A stretch of 64,000 bases of DNA from Neptunomonas marina (GTDB lineage Bacteria; Pseudomonadota; Gammaproteobacteria; Pseudomonadales; Balneatricaceae): the NCBI RefSeq assembly GCF_004005935.1, contig NZ_SACQ01000004.1, forward strand, positions 62,001 through 126,000, written 5' to 3'. Both the position numbers and the translations under genes were made by a program. This document shows positions 37,978 through 46,740 of the stretch, piece after piece. Position 1 is the first letter of the stretch. Every line of letters starts with the position of its first letter. Below the pieces are notes generated by a model. That model was not told where the DNA came from. It was given only the letters and a program-made list of their open reading frames with translations, and did no database searches.

Positions 37978-38598
37978 ATGATCAAGCATGAAACGATTGA
38001 AAAGAATATTGGCCTAATGATCCTTTTGATCATCATCGTTATCAGCGGTGGTGGTCTGGCTGAGATCGTACCTTTGTTCTTCCAGGCTTCTACCTCCAAG
38101 CCAATTGAAGGCCTGCGTACTTATAACGCAGTTGAGCTAGAAGGTCGTGACATCTACATCCGCGAAGGCTGTCACGTATGTCACACTCAGATGATTCGTC
38201 CTTTCCGCGCTGAAACAGAGCGTTACGGACACTTCTCAACTGCAAACGAGTTCGTATACGAGCACCCATTCCTATGGGGTTCTAAGCGTACTGGTCCAGA
38301 TATCGCTCGTGTAGGCGGCCGATACTCTGACGACTGGCATCGTGCTCACTTGTACAACCCACGTGATGTAGTACCTGAATCTAAGATGCCATCTTACCCT
38401 TGGCTTTTCGAAGAGAAGCTGACGGGTAAAGATACTGCAGCGAAGATGACAGCTCTGCGTAAAGTGGGTGTTCCGTACACCGATGAGCAGATTGCATCGG
38501 CGCAAGACGATGTTGCTGGCAAATACGAAATCGACGCGCTGGTCGCTTACCTTCAGGCGCTGGGTAAAACCCACCCTAACTACACAAACAAACGGTAA
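37978..38598 (+). CDS. ccoO: cbb3-type oxidase mono-heme subunit (CcoO)
   Basis: Membrane-anchored c-type cytochrome subunit. The 206 residues have one N-terminal span (about 11-32) and a periplasmic domain with the heme site [14 protein letters not shown] (CxxCH). The likely axial Met is in [10 protein letters not shown]. It passes electrons from CcoP to CcoN. An AAGGAG lies before the ATG, and the gene follows ccoN by 20 bases. It shares the strong codon bias of ccoN. Confidence 0.96.
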   Translation: MIKHETIEKNIGLMILLIIIVISGGGLAEIVPLFFQASTSKPIEGLRTYNAVELEGRDIYIREGCHVCHTQMIRPFRAETERYGHFSTANEFVYEHPFLWGSKRTGPDIARVGGRYSDDWHRAHLYNPRDVVPESKMPSYPWLFEEKLTGKDTAAKMTALRKVGVPYTDEQIASAQDDVAGKYEIDALVAYLQALGKTHPNYTNKR

Positions 38599-38604
38599 AA
38601 ACCA

Positions 38605-38796
38605 GTGAGTTACGATGTTTATGGTCCCTTCATCCCTGTAATCATGCTGATTACCTTCATCGGATTGTTTATCTGGGTATTACTACCTGGCAACAAAAAA
38701 CGATTCGATGAAGCGGCTCAAGCACCTTTTGCTGATGCAGAGGAAGATGATAAAGAGCTGGTTGAAGAGACCCATAGCAGGAGAGTAGAAAAATGA
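38605..38796 (+). CDS. ccoQ: cbb3-type oxidase small subunit (CcoQ)
   Basis: A 63-residue small subunit with one membrane span (VIMLITFIGLFIWVLLPG, about 12-29) and an acidic C-terminus. CcoQ stabilises the oxidase but carries no cofactor. The start is a GTG with only a weak ribosome site; nearby ATGs are out of frame. The end overlaps the ccoP start by four bases, so the two are translated together. Confidence 0.9.
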   Translation: MSYDVYGPFIPVIMLITFIGLFIWVLLPGNKKRFDEAAQAPFADAEEDDKELVEETHSRRVEK

Positions 38797-39686
38797 GTGC
38801 TTTTTGGAGCGCATGGGTAACAATTATTACCTTAGCAGTTATTTTGGGCTGCACCTGGTTGCTCTTCCAGACACGCAAGAGCGAAAACTATAAAGAGGAA
38901 ACTGATCAAACAGTTGGCCACTCCTTCGACGGTATCGAAGAATACGATAACCCGTTGCCTAAGTGGTGGTTCCAAATGTTTTTGGCAACAGTTGTCTTCG
39001 GTCTTGTTTATCTTGTTCTATACCCGGGCCTTGGTAACTTTAAGGGCTTACTCGGCTGGACCTCTGCAGGCCAGTGGGAAGAAGAGATGGCACACGCTGA
39101 AGAAAACTATCGCCCAGTTTTCGCAAAATATGCCGCACTATCCGTAGAAGACCTAATTAAGCCTGAGAACGAAGCAGGTTTAAAAATGGGTCAGCGCATG
39201 TTTGCTAACAACTGTTCTTTGTGCCACGGCACAGCGGGTACGGGTGCACACGGTTTCCCTAACCTAACGGATAGTGATTGGTTGTACGGCGGTAACCCAG
39301 ACACAATCATGCAAACGATCGTGCATGGTCGCCAAGGCGCTATGCCAGCTTGGGGTGCGGTACTCGGCGAAGAAGGTGTTCGTGACGTTACTAGTTACGT
39401 CCTAACACTTTCCGGCAGCGAAGCTGATAGCGAAGCTGCTGCACGTGGTAAGACTCAGTTCCAGGCTCTGTGTACCGCATGTCACGGCGTTGACGGTAAG
39501 GGTATGCAAGCGCTTGGTGCACCGAACCTGACTGACGACGTTTGGTTGTACGGCAACTCTTTCGCAGAGATTGCACACACTATTCGTGCGGGCCGTAACG
39601 GTGTAATGCCTGCTCACAAAGACTTGTTGAGCGAAGAGAAGATCAAACTGATCACTGCATACGTGTATAGCTTGTCAAATCAGTAA
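38793..39686 (+). CDS. ccoP: cbb3-type oxidase di-heme subunit (CcoP)
   Basis: Electron-entry subunit with two c-type hemes. The 297 residues show two N-terminal spans (about 5-25 and 58-80) and two cytochrome c domains with CSLCH and CTACH heme motifs. Likely Met ligands lie in GAMPAWG and GVMPAHK. It accepts electrons from soluble or membrane cytochromes c. A strong terminator 16 bases after the stop closes the ccoNOQP operon. Confidence 0.96.
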   Translation: MSAFWSAWVTIITLAVILGCTWLLFQTRKSENYKEETDQTVGHSFDGIEEYDNPLPKWWFQMFLATVVFGLVYLVLYPGLGNFKGLLGWTSAGQWEEEMAHAEENYRPVFAKYAALSVEDLIKPENEAGLKMGQRMFANNCSLCHGTAGTGAHGFPNLTDSDWLYGGNPDTIMQTIVHGRQGAMPAWGAVLGEEGVRDVTSYVLTLSGSEADSEAAARGKTQFQALCTACHGVDGKGMQALGAPNLTDDVWLYGNSFAEIAHTIRAGRNGVMPAHKDLLSEEKIKLITAYVYSLSNQ

Positions 39687-39700
39687 TTGACAACTATCAA
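39687..39700 (+). promoter_or_regulatory. FNR/ANR-type box before ccoG
   Basis: TTGAC-AACT-ATCAA matches the FNR consensus at nine of ten positions and starts right after the ccoP stop. It lies upstream of the ccoP terminator, but that does not prevent action on a promoter beyond it. A TATAAT at 39753-39758 implies a start near 39765, placing the box at about -71.5, an accepted class I FNR position. A second TATAAT lies at 39789-39794. Confidence 0.5.
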
Positions 39701-39701
39701 C

Positions 39702-39741
39702 AAAAAGGGCGATATGGCTAAAACCATATCGCCCTTTTTTT
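39702..39741 (+). terminator. Intrinsic terminator of ccoNOQP
   Basis: A 16-bp perfect stem, AAAAAGGGCGATATGG with its complement, and a 6-base loop end in a run of seven Ts. It is the strongest terminator in the window. Confidence 0.92.
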
Positions 39742-39820
39742 GTTGGGATCGGTATAATATTAATGTTAGCTAATAGACTAGCGATTCGTATAATTTATTT
39801 CTCAGCTTGCGAGCACAGGC

Positions 39821-41239
39821 ATGAACCAAATACCAGTAAAAGATGTAACTCCAGCATCGAAGAAAGAGAAAGAAAGTTACGACCTATATGCCAAACGAGA
39901 GCATATCTATGTCAAATTCTATAAGGGCATTTTCAAGAACTTTCGCATAATCTCTGGCGCTATGATGCTGGTGATGTTCTACACGTTTTCGTGGATCCAG
40001 TGGGACGGGCGCCAAGCCGTTTTATTCGATTTACCAAACCGCCAATTCCACGTCTTTGGGATGACCTTCTGGCCCCAGGATTTTATGTTGCTCTCGTGGC
40101 TACTAATTATTCTGGCTTTTACGCTCTTTTTTGTCACCGTATTCGCTGGCCGACTATGGTGCGGCTACGCCTGTCCGCAATTCGTTTGGACTTGGCTATT
40201 TATCTGGGCCGAACGTGTTGCAGAAGGCGATCGCAACCAACGTATGAAGCTCGACAAATCACCATGGAGCGGCACCAAAGCACGCAAGAAAGCGCTTAAA
40301 CATCTACTCTGGGTGTTTATTGCTGTTACCTCGGCGATCGCTTTTGTAGGGTACTTCTCACCTATTCGTGAGCTTGTCGGCAACGTTGCCACTTGGAATC
40401 TTGGGCCTTGGGAAACTTGGTGGATTGGATTTATCGCCGTTGCAACCTATGCCAATGCTGGCTGGCTCCGTGAGCAGGTCTGTATCTATATGTGCCCGTA
40501 CGCTCGTTTCCAAAGTGTTATGTTTGACCAAGACACACTGATTATCTCCTATGACGAGAGTCGCGGTGAGCGCCGTGGTAAACGTAGCAAGAAGATCGAC
40601 TATAAGGCTGAAGGCCTCGGCGATTGTATTGACTGTGGCGCCTGTGTGCATGTTTGCCCAGTGGGTATCGATATTCGGGATGGACTGCAGTACGAATGCG
40701 TGGCCTGTGGGGCATGTGTTGATGCCTGTGACGATATCATGAATCGTATGGGCTACGAACCGGGCTTAGTACGCTATACAACCGAGCACCAACTAGACGG
40801 AAACAAAACGCATCTTCTGCGCCCACGACTCATTGGATACTTTGTTGTATTGATCGCCATGTGTATCGCATTCGGATACACCATCTTTACACGCGTTCCG
40901 CTAGAAGTAGACATCTTGCGTGATCGCGGTCAGCTATACAACGAAACATCCAATGGTAAGATTGAAAACGTATATCAGTTGAAACTGGCTAACAAAGAGC
41001 AGATCGATCACCGCTACAAGATTAGTATCAGCGGTATCGACGGTTTGGAACTTATCAACAACCCAGTTGTAACAATTAAGTCAGGTGAGTTGCTTGATTA
41101 TCCAATCAGGGTGCATGTTGATCCAAACCAGCTAGAACGTGCCAACTACAACATTACGTTTACCGTGCAGGCATTAGACGACGAGAGCATTTTAGTGGTA
41201 GAGGAGAATCGATTTATCGGTCCTGCTCCACGCCGCTGA
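39821..41239 (+). CDS. ccoG: cbb3 oxidase maturation polyferredoxin CcoG
   Basis: Membrane iron-sulfur protein (RdxA/FixG family), shown in other bacteria to reduce Cu(II) for cbb3 assembly. The 472 residues have about five spans, Cys motifs CGYACPQFVW and QVCIYMCPYARFQ, and a double ferredoxin motif (CIDCGACVHVCPVG, then CVACGACVDACDD, about 268-310). A C-terminal periplasmic Ig-like domain follows. It has its own promoter region with an FNR-type box. A terminator separates it from ccoH, so read-through or another promoter must serve the later genes. Confidence 0.95.
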   Translation: MNQIPVKDVTPASKKEKESYDLYAKREHIYVKFYKGIFKNFRIISGAMMLVMFYTFSWIQWDGRQAVLFDLPNRQFHVFGMTFWPQDFMLLSWLLIILAFTLFFVTVFAGRLWCGYACPQFVWTWLFIWAERVAEGDRNQRMKLDKSPWSGTKARKKALKHLLWVFIAVTSAIAFVGYFSPIRELVGNVATWNLGPWETWWIGFIAVATYANAGWLREQVCIYMCPYARFQSVMFDQDTLIISYDESRGERRGKRSKKIDYKAEGLGDCIDCGACVHVCPVGIDIRDGLQYECVACGACVDACDDIMNRMGYEPGLVRYTTEHQLDGNKTHLLRPRLIGYFVVLIAMCIAFGYTIFTRVPLEVDILRDRGQLYNETSNGKIENVYQLKLANKEQIDHRYKISISGIDGLELINNPVVTIKSGELLDYPIRVHVDPNQLERANYNITFTVQALDDESILVVEENRFIGPAPRR

Positions 41240-41264
41240 ACACTCTTGTGATGAAATAGGTTAA

Positions 41265-41295
41265 AATAGCTGCCACTCCCGGCAGCTATTTTTTT
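41265..41295 (+). terminator. Intrinsic terminator between ccoG and ccoH
   Basis: A 10-bp stem (AATAGCTGCC with GGCAGCTATT) and a 6-base loop are followed by five Ts. It sits between genes that usually form one ccoGHIS operon, so termination may be partial. Confidence 0.75.
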
Positions 41296-41309
41296 GAGTG
41301 CAGTTTTTT

Positions 41310-41843
41310 ATGAACAACGAAAAAGATCTAGACGCGATAGAAGCAGCCAAGCCTTGGTATAAACAACCTTGGTTATGGTTCATATTGACTCCACTAATCG
41401 CGGTATTTATCTACGGTACATCTTTTCTTTACCTCTCCATTGTCACTATGGATGGTGTCGTCAAAGAAGACTATTTCCGAAAAGTAAGAAGCTACGAGAT
41501 AAACGACGCTCCCAACCAAAAAGCGTTAGCCTTGCAGATGCGAGCAGATTTAAAACTCGATAGCACCACAGGCGATATTCAAATGCAGCTAAAAGGGAAT
41601 CTGGATACACTCCCTAAAGAGCTGACACTCGATATTGTGCACCCAACGCACCAACAGTATGACCAATCTATCACGTTACGCGCGCTTGGTAGCGCAGGTA
41701 TCTACTCAGGGTCACTACAAAATACGCTCAAAGGTAAACGCTATCTCTATCTAGCCCCAGCGGCAGAAGACTGGAGCTTACGCGCGGAAGTACTCCCTCC
41801 CTATGAGCAAAAACTTGTAAAAATGGCACCTCAGGAGCAGTAA
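41310..41843 (+). CDS. ccoH: FixH/CcoH family cbb3 assembly protein
   Basis: The product has 177 residues from the ATG at 41310, with one N-terminal span (WLWFILTPLIAVFIYGTSFLYL in part, about 20-42) and a periplasmic domain of about 130 residues. The motif GVVKEDYFRK after the span is a family mark. CcoH is needed for stable cbb3 oxidase. A GTG at 41298 would add four residues only. ccoI starts 6 bases after its stop. Confidence 0.9.
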   Translation: MNNEKDLDAIEAAKPWYKQPWLWFILTPLIAVFIYGTSFLYLSIVTMDGVVKEDYFRKVRSYEINDAPNQKALALQMRADLKLDSTTGDIQMQLKGNLDTLPKELTLDIVHPTHQQYDQSITLRALGSAGIYSGSLQNTLKGKRYLYLAPAAEDWSLRAEVLPPYEQKLVKMAPQEQ

Positions 41844-41849
41844 ACCTGA

Positions 41850-44309
41850 ATGAATCAGCACGTACAAATGACTGATGAAGCTTGCTTTCATTGTGGACAA
41901 GAGATCCCAGAAGGCACCCATTTCACAGCGATCATTAGCGGTAAACCGCGATCGATGTGTTGTCCTGGTTGTAAAGCGGTGGCCGAGACCATCGCAGCAG
42001 GTGGCTTAGAGCACTACTACAAGCATCGTACGGGCGATTCATTCATAGCACCGGAACTCACGGGAAAGGACTTACCCAGCAACGTGCAAGCGGAACTGCA
42101 ACTGTATGATAATGAGAACATACAGAAAGAGTTCGTGATTGATGCATCAGATACAGAGAAAGAAGCAACGCTGGTTATCGAAGGGATAACCTGCGCTGCT
42201 TGCGTCTGGCTGCTTGAGCACCACCTGGTTAAACAAGACGGTGTAGCCCAAGCATCTGTGAACTTAACCAATCACAGGGCGCGGATCCGCTGGAACAACG
42301 ATGAGATATCTCTCAGCAGCATCATGGGAGCGATCTACAAAATAGGCTATCAAGGACACCCCTATCACCCAGACAAAGAGGAGCAGCTTCTCGAGCAGGA
42401 GAAAAAACGCGCTATTCGCCGTCTAGGGCTTGCAGGCCTAGGCATGATGCAAGTCATGATGCTCTCTATTGCTTTGTATGCTGGCGCTTTTCAGGGTATC
42501 GAAGCGAAGTATGCGCAGTTCCTGCGCTGGGCAAGCCTAATCATTGCAACGCCAGTTGTCCTTTACTCAGCTAGACCCTTTTTTATTGCTGCATTTCGAG
42601 ATCTGAAGTCACGAAGCCTCAGCATGGACGTGCCTGTTTCTATCGCGATTGGCGGTGCTTACTTGGCTAGTGTATGGGCCACTTTTACCGCCAGCGGTGA
42701 GACCTATTTCGACTCCGTTACAATGTTCACTTTCTTCCTATTGATTGGCCGATATCTTGAGATGCAGGCCCGCCACAGGACTGGCCGGGCTGGCAATGCG
42801 CTCATGAACCTTCTACCCACCAGCGCCATAAAGCTGAACAACGACACCGAAGAGCTAATCCCGGCCACAGAGCTGGTTCCGGGCGATATCGTTATCATAA
42901 AACCAGGCCACACGGTTCCATCTGATGGCTATATCCTGTCAGGGCACACCTCAATCGATGAGTCGGCATTGACCGGCGAATACCTCCCTGTTAGCCGTCA
43001 AGAGGGGGATCACATCATCGGCGGAACGATCAACGTTGAAAACCCCATAAAACTCAAAGTTAGCGAAGTGGGAGCCAACACAAAGCTATCAGCTATCGTA
43101 CGTTTGTTAGACAGAGCGCATGAAGAGAAGCCCACGGTTGCCAAAGTCGCCGATAAAGTAGCAAGCTATTTTGTTGCTGCAGTGCTCGTTACCGCCACTG
43201 TTGTTAGCTACATCTGGTGGCAAATTGAGCCAAAAGACGCATTTTGGATCACACTGTCCGTACTCGTGGTCACTTGTCCTTGCGCCCTTTCGTTAGCAAC
43301 ACCAACAGCGCTCACCGCGGCAACCGGCACATTGCGCCAAGCAGGACTGCTTATTACACGCGGGCACGTTCTAGAAAGCTTAGCTAGCGCAACCCATGTA
43401 GTATTCGATAAAACGGGCACCCTGACCGAAGGGAACCTGACGCTGAAAAAGACGGTACCCCTAGCGGATCTCGATAGCCCCAAGGTGCTCCAAATAGCCG
43501 CGGCGCTTGAGGCGCATTCTGAGCACCCTATTGCTAAAGCATTCCATCGTTACAAAGAGACCAACGCAGCGGATGTCAACGTTACTGTTGGACAAGGCTT
43601 GGAAGGCAAGGTTGATGGAAAGATCTATCGAATTGGCAAACCGGAATACGCGTCGCAGCTGTGCCATCAGGCTCTGTCGAATACTGACGCCCCGGATAAC
43701 CATGGCCAATGGCTCTTGTTATGTGATCAAAACGCCCCTGTTGCTTGGTTCTCATTAAACGACCAATTACGTAAGGATGCTAAGCTCACCATCAAGCGAC
43801 TGAAGTCGATCGGTATCACCACCGAGATCTTAACCGGAGACAGCTCTGCGGCCGTACAGGAAGTGTCCTCTGCACTTGATATAGACAAAACTACAGCCAA
43901 TGTATCGCCACAAGAAAAGCTCAGTTATATACAAAAGCTTCAAGAGCAAGGCGCTAAAGTAGTGATGGTGGGTGACGGCATCAACGACATCCCCGTCCTT
44001 GCTGGTGCTCAAACTTCGATCGCCATGGGCAGTGCGACGGATCTTGCAAAGACTAATGCCGACGCTGTGCTCATCAGTAGTGAGCTTGCTAAGTTAGCCG
44101 ATGCCGTCTTACTCGCACGTAAAACCCGAGTGATTATTAAAGAGAATCTAGGCTGGTCGCTATTTTACAATATTACGGCCCTTCCCTTAGCTGCGACAGG
44201 GTTTATCGCCCCATATATGGCAGCCATCGGCATGTCAGCTAGCTCTTTGGTGGTGGTCGGAAATGCCCTGCGTTTGACTAAACTTATTCGTAGAAAACCC
44301 GTAAAATGA
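41850..44309 (+). CDS. ccoI: Copper-translocating P-type ATPase CcoI (FixI)
   Basis: Exports copper across the inner membrane to supply cbb3 oxidase assembly. The 819 residues begin with a Cys-rich domain (CFHCGQ, CCPGC), then a heavy-metal domain (GITCAACVWLLEHHL, about 113-127). The membrane metal site is TCPCALSLATP, the phosphorylation site DKTGTLTEG and the hinge GDGINDIPVL. The double N-terminal Cys region distinguishes CcoI from CopA. It is co-directional with ccoH and ccoS with tight spacing. Confidence 0.95.
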   Translation: MNQHVQMTDEACFHCGQEIPEGTHFTAIISGKPRSMCCPGCKAVAETIAAGGLEHYYKHRTGDSFIAPELTGKDLPSNVQAELQLYDNENIQKEFVIDASDTEKEATLVIEGITCAACVWLLEHHLVKQDGVAQASVNLTNHRARIRWNNDEISLSSIMGAIYKIGYQGHPYHPDKEEQLLEQEKKRAIRRLGLAGLGMMQVMMLSIALYAGAFQGIEAKYAQFLRWASLIIATPVVLYSARPFFIAAFRDLKSRSLSMDVPVSIAIGGAYLASVWATFTASGETYFDSVTMFTFFLLIGRYLEMQARHRTGRAGNALMNLLPTSAIKLNNDTEELIPATELVPGDIVIIKPGHTVPSDGYILSGHTSIDESALTGEYLPVSRQEGDHIIGGTINVENPIKLKVSEVGANTKLSAIVRLLDRAHEEKPTVAKVADKVASYFVAAVLVTATVVSYIWWQIEPKDAFWITLSVLVVTCPCALSLATPTALTAATGTLRQAGLLITRGHVLESLASATHVVFDKTGTLTEGNLTLKKTVPLADLDSPKVLQIAAALEAHSEHPIAKAFHRYKETNAADVNVTVGQGLEGKVDGKIYRIGKPEYASQLCHQALSNTDAPDNHGQWLLLCDQNAPVAWFSLNDQLRKDAKLTIKRLKSIGITTEILTGDSSAAVQEVSSALDIDKTTANVSPQEKLSYIQKLQEQGAKVVMVGDGINDIPVLAGAQTSIAMGSATDLAKTNADAVLISSELAKLADAVLLARKTRVIIKENLGWSLFYNITALPLAATGFIAPYMAAIGMSASSLVVVGNALRLTKLIRRKPVK

Positions 44310-44334
44310 GCCTTTGGCTTATTGAGTGTGCCTA

Positions 44335-44523
44335 ATGGAAATTATCTTCCTTCTCATCCCCATCGCTATTATCTTGGTCGCCTTTGCTATCTGGGCTTTC
44401 TCGTGGAGCGTCAAATCTGGACAGTTTGACGACTTAGAATCCCCTGCACACAGCATCCTCTTCGAGGATGATAACGAGCTGATCCCAGACGACGCCAAAC
44501 CAAAAGATAAAGACCGAGACTAA
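44335..44523 (+). CDS. ccoS: cbb3 oxidase maturation protein CcoS
   Basis: A 62-residue protein from the ATG at 44335, with one membrane helix (IIFLLIPIAIILVAFAIWAF, about 3-22) and the family motif WSVKSGQFDDLESPAHSILF. An acidic tail follows. CcoS is needed for cofactor insertion into CcoN in Rhodobacter. A GTG at 44326 is a less likely start. The next gene begins 1 base after the stop. Confidence 0.92.
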   Translation: MEIIFLLIPIAIILVAFAIWAFSWSVKSGQFDDLESPAHSILFEDDNELIPDDAKPKDKDRD

Positions 44524-44524
44524 C

Positions 44525-45187
44525 GTGTCAGAACCGCTGAGCGTCGTTACGGCTTTCGTACTCGGTTTACTAGGCAGTGCCCACTGTATGGGTATGTGTG
44601 GCGGTATCGCAGCAACTATCGGGTTGCGTCAACATCAAAAGCGAATCGATCACCTATTGGGTTACAACTTTGGCCGAGTGATCAGCTACAGCATCGCAGG
44701 TGCTTTGGTTGGTTCTTTGGGCTTCCTACTCAAAGGTGAAATCTTGGGCCTTGCCTTGCGCACGTTTGCTGGGCTCCTGCTCATTGCTATGGGTCTTTAC
44801 ATCGCTAAGTGGTGGCAAGGGCTGCTACAAGTCGAGAAGCTCGGCGGGTATGCATGGCACTTCATTCAGCCGTTTGCCGCCCGGCTACTGCCAGTCGAGT
44901 CAGCAAAGCAAGCTATAACACTGGGCTTTTTTTGGGGCTGGTTACCCTGCGGCTTGGTCTACAGTACGCTGCTGTGGAGTGCCACCGCTCAATCAGCCAG
45001 CCAAAGTGCGCTGCTCATGCTAGCCTTTGGTGTAGGTACCCTGCCCGCTATGTTACTAACGGGTATCTTGGCACAACAAGCACAAAGCCTGCTGGCAAAT
45101 CAGTATGTGCGCTCTATTTCGGGATTGATGGTCATTGTCTTTGGTATTTACACAATCCCTTTTGCAGGTCTACAGGCACTGCTATAG
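44525..45187 (+). CDS. TauE/SafE-type membrane protein of the cbb3 cluster
   Basis: A 220-residue membrane protein with about six spans in the DsbD/UreH-like TauE/SafE superfamily. The first span carries LGSAHCMGMCGGI, a Cys-Met-His-rich motif that suggests copper or redox handling, and a second Cys is in FFWGWLPCGLVYS. This type regularly follows ccoS in gammaproteobacteria, so a part in copper delivery to the oxidase is likely but unproven. The start is GTG. Sulfite export is not supported here. Confidence 0.85.
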   Translation: MSEPLSVVTAFVLGLLGSAHCMGMCGGIAATIGLRQHQKRIDHLLGYNFGRVISYSIAGALVGSLGFLLKGEILGLALRTFAGLLLIAMGLYIAKWWQGLLQVEKLGGYAWHFIQPFAARLLPVESAKQAITLGFFWGWLPCGLVYSTLLWSATAQSASQSALLMLAFGVGTLPAMLLTGILAQQAQSLLANQYVRSISGLMVIVFGIYTIPFAGLQALL

Positions 45188-45188
45188 C

Positions 45189-45230
45189 TTGATAAGTGTC
45201 AACGTCGTATTCGCAAGAACTCCCTATAAT
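45189..45230 (+). promoter_or_regulatory. Class II FNR/ANR promoter of hemN
   Basis: The box TTGAT-AAGT-GTCAA (45189-45202, nine of ten consensus bases) is followed by a perfect -10, TATAAT (45225-45230). The implied start near 45237 puts the box centre at -41.5, exactly class II spacing. hemN is a known ANR/FNR target. Confidence 0.85.
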
Positions 45231-45264
45231 TTGCGCTTTTCGCTGTTAAACAGAGGTATAAGTT

Positions 45265-46656
45265 TTGAGCCATAACGCCACCATCTCTTGGGATCTAGAT
45301 CTTATTAAACGCTATGATCTATCTGGACCGCGTTACACATCCTACCCAACAGCGATCCAGTTCGACAGCGAGCTGACCGAACCACAGCTCATCGAGTCTT
45401 CACAAACGACAGCGGATAAAACAGCACCGCTGTCGTTGTATGTACATATACCTTTTTGTGCTCACGTTTGTTATTACTGCGCTTGCAACAAAGTAATCAC
45501 TCGCAACCGTAAAAAAGCCCAGCCGTACCTAGACACACTTTTTAAAGAGATTGAACAAGCAGGTACGCTCTACAGCAACAAACGCCAAGTTAATCAGTTG
45601 CATTGGGGAGGCGGTACGCCAACGTTTATCAGTGACGACCAGATGGTTGAACTAATGAACAAATTACGCGAGAACTTTTCACTACGCGATGATGACAAGG
45701 GTGATTACTCCATCGAGATCGACCCACGCGAAGCCTCTATGGAAACGCTCGAGACGCTACGCCGCATCGGCTTTAACCGCATCAGCCTTGGCGTACAAGA
45801 TGTGCACCCAGAAGTCCAAGAGGCAGTGAATCGCGTGCAGTCGACGGAAGAAACGCAAGCGATCCTTGATAAAGCTCGCGAACTTGGCTTTAAGTCGATC
45901 AATATGGACCTTATTTATGGTCTGCCCCTGCAAAGCCTAAAACGCTTCTCGGAAACGCTGGATACCGTTATTGAGATGAGCCCAGATCGCTTATCAGTAT
46001 TTAACTATGCGCATATGCCGGACCGTTTCCGCTCGCAAAAGCACATTAACGCAGAGGACCTCCCCTCCCCTGAAGAGAAGCTGGCCATCTTAGAGATGAC
46101 GATTAATAAGCTACTCGATGCCGGCTATGTCTATATCGGCATGGACCACTTCGCAAAACCTGATGACGAGCTTGCTGTTGCACAGCAAACCGGCCATCTA
46201 CACCGGAATTTTCAAGGCTATACCACCCACTCAGACTGTGATCTTGTTGCGATGGGCGTCTCGGCAATCAGCCAAATCGGGGATGTTTACTATCAAAATC
46301 AACACGATATTGCTGCGTACTCGCAAGCCGTGGAAGAGCGCAGTACTGCGATCAAGCGCGGAGTCACACTAAATGACGACGACAAACTCCGCCGCGCTGT
46401 CATCACCCAACTTATTTGCCATTTTGAGCTTGATATCAGCACTATCGAACAGCAGTTCAATATCGCGTTTAAAAGCTACTTTGAAGAGGAGTTAGCTGAG
46501 CTGGCAAGCTTTGCAACCGATGGTCTTGTGGCTCTGGAAGACAACGCAATCACGGTTACACCCGCTGGTCGACTTTTAATTCGTCGCATATGTATGACGT
46601 TTGATGCTTATATCCCCAAACAGCAGCCAACGAAAGGATTCTCACGAATCATCTAA
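45265..46656 (+). CDS. hemN: Oxygen-independent coproporphyrinogen III oxidase
   Basis: Radical-SAM enzyme that makes protoporphyrinogen IX for heme without oxygen. The 463 residues have HIPFCAHVCYYCACNKVITR, whose CxxxCxxC binds the 4Fe-4S cluster (about 58-77), and LHWGGGTPTF for SAM binding. The C-terminal HemN domain is complete. The start is TTG after AGAGGTATAAG. It lies with the cbb3 genes and anr, and has its own class II FNR promoter, which fits heme supply under low oxygen. Confidence 0.96.
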   Translation: MSHNATISWDLDLIKRYDLSGPRYTSYPTAIQFDSELTEPQLIESSQTTADKTAPLSLYVHIPFCAHVCYYCACNKVITRNRKKAQPYLDTLFKEIEQAGTLYSNKRQVNQLHWGGGTPTFISDDQMVELMNKLRENFSLRDDDKGDYSIEIDPREASMETLETLRRIGFNRISLGVQDVHPEVQEAVNRVQSTEETQAILDKARELGFKSINMDLIYGLPLQSLKRFSETLDTVIEMSPDRLSVFNYAHMPDRFRSQKHINAEDLPSPEEKLAILEMTINKLLDAGYVYIGMDHFAKPDDELAVAQQTGHLHRNFQGYTTHSDCDLVAMGVSAISQIGDVYYQNQHDIAAYSQAVEERSTAIKRGVTLNDDDKLRRAVITQLICHFELDISTIEQQFNIAFKSYFEEELAELASFATDGLVALEDNAITVTPAGRLLIRRICMTFDAYIPKQQPTKGFSRII

Positions 46657-46740
46657 TGTTTACTTTCAGGAAAGCCTGAAATGTTACATAATTTCCGTTG
46701 AGTAGCCGCTCGCATGTTTAAACCAACACAGGATATGGCC

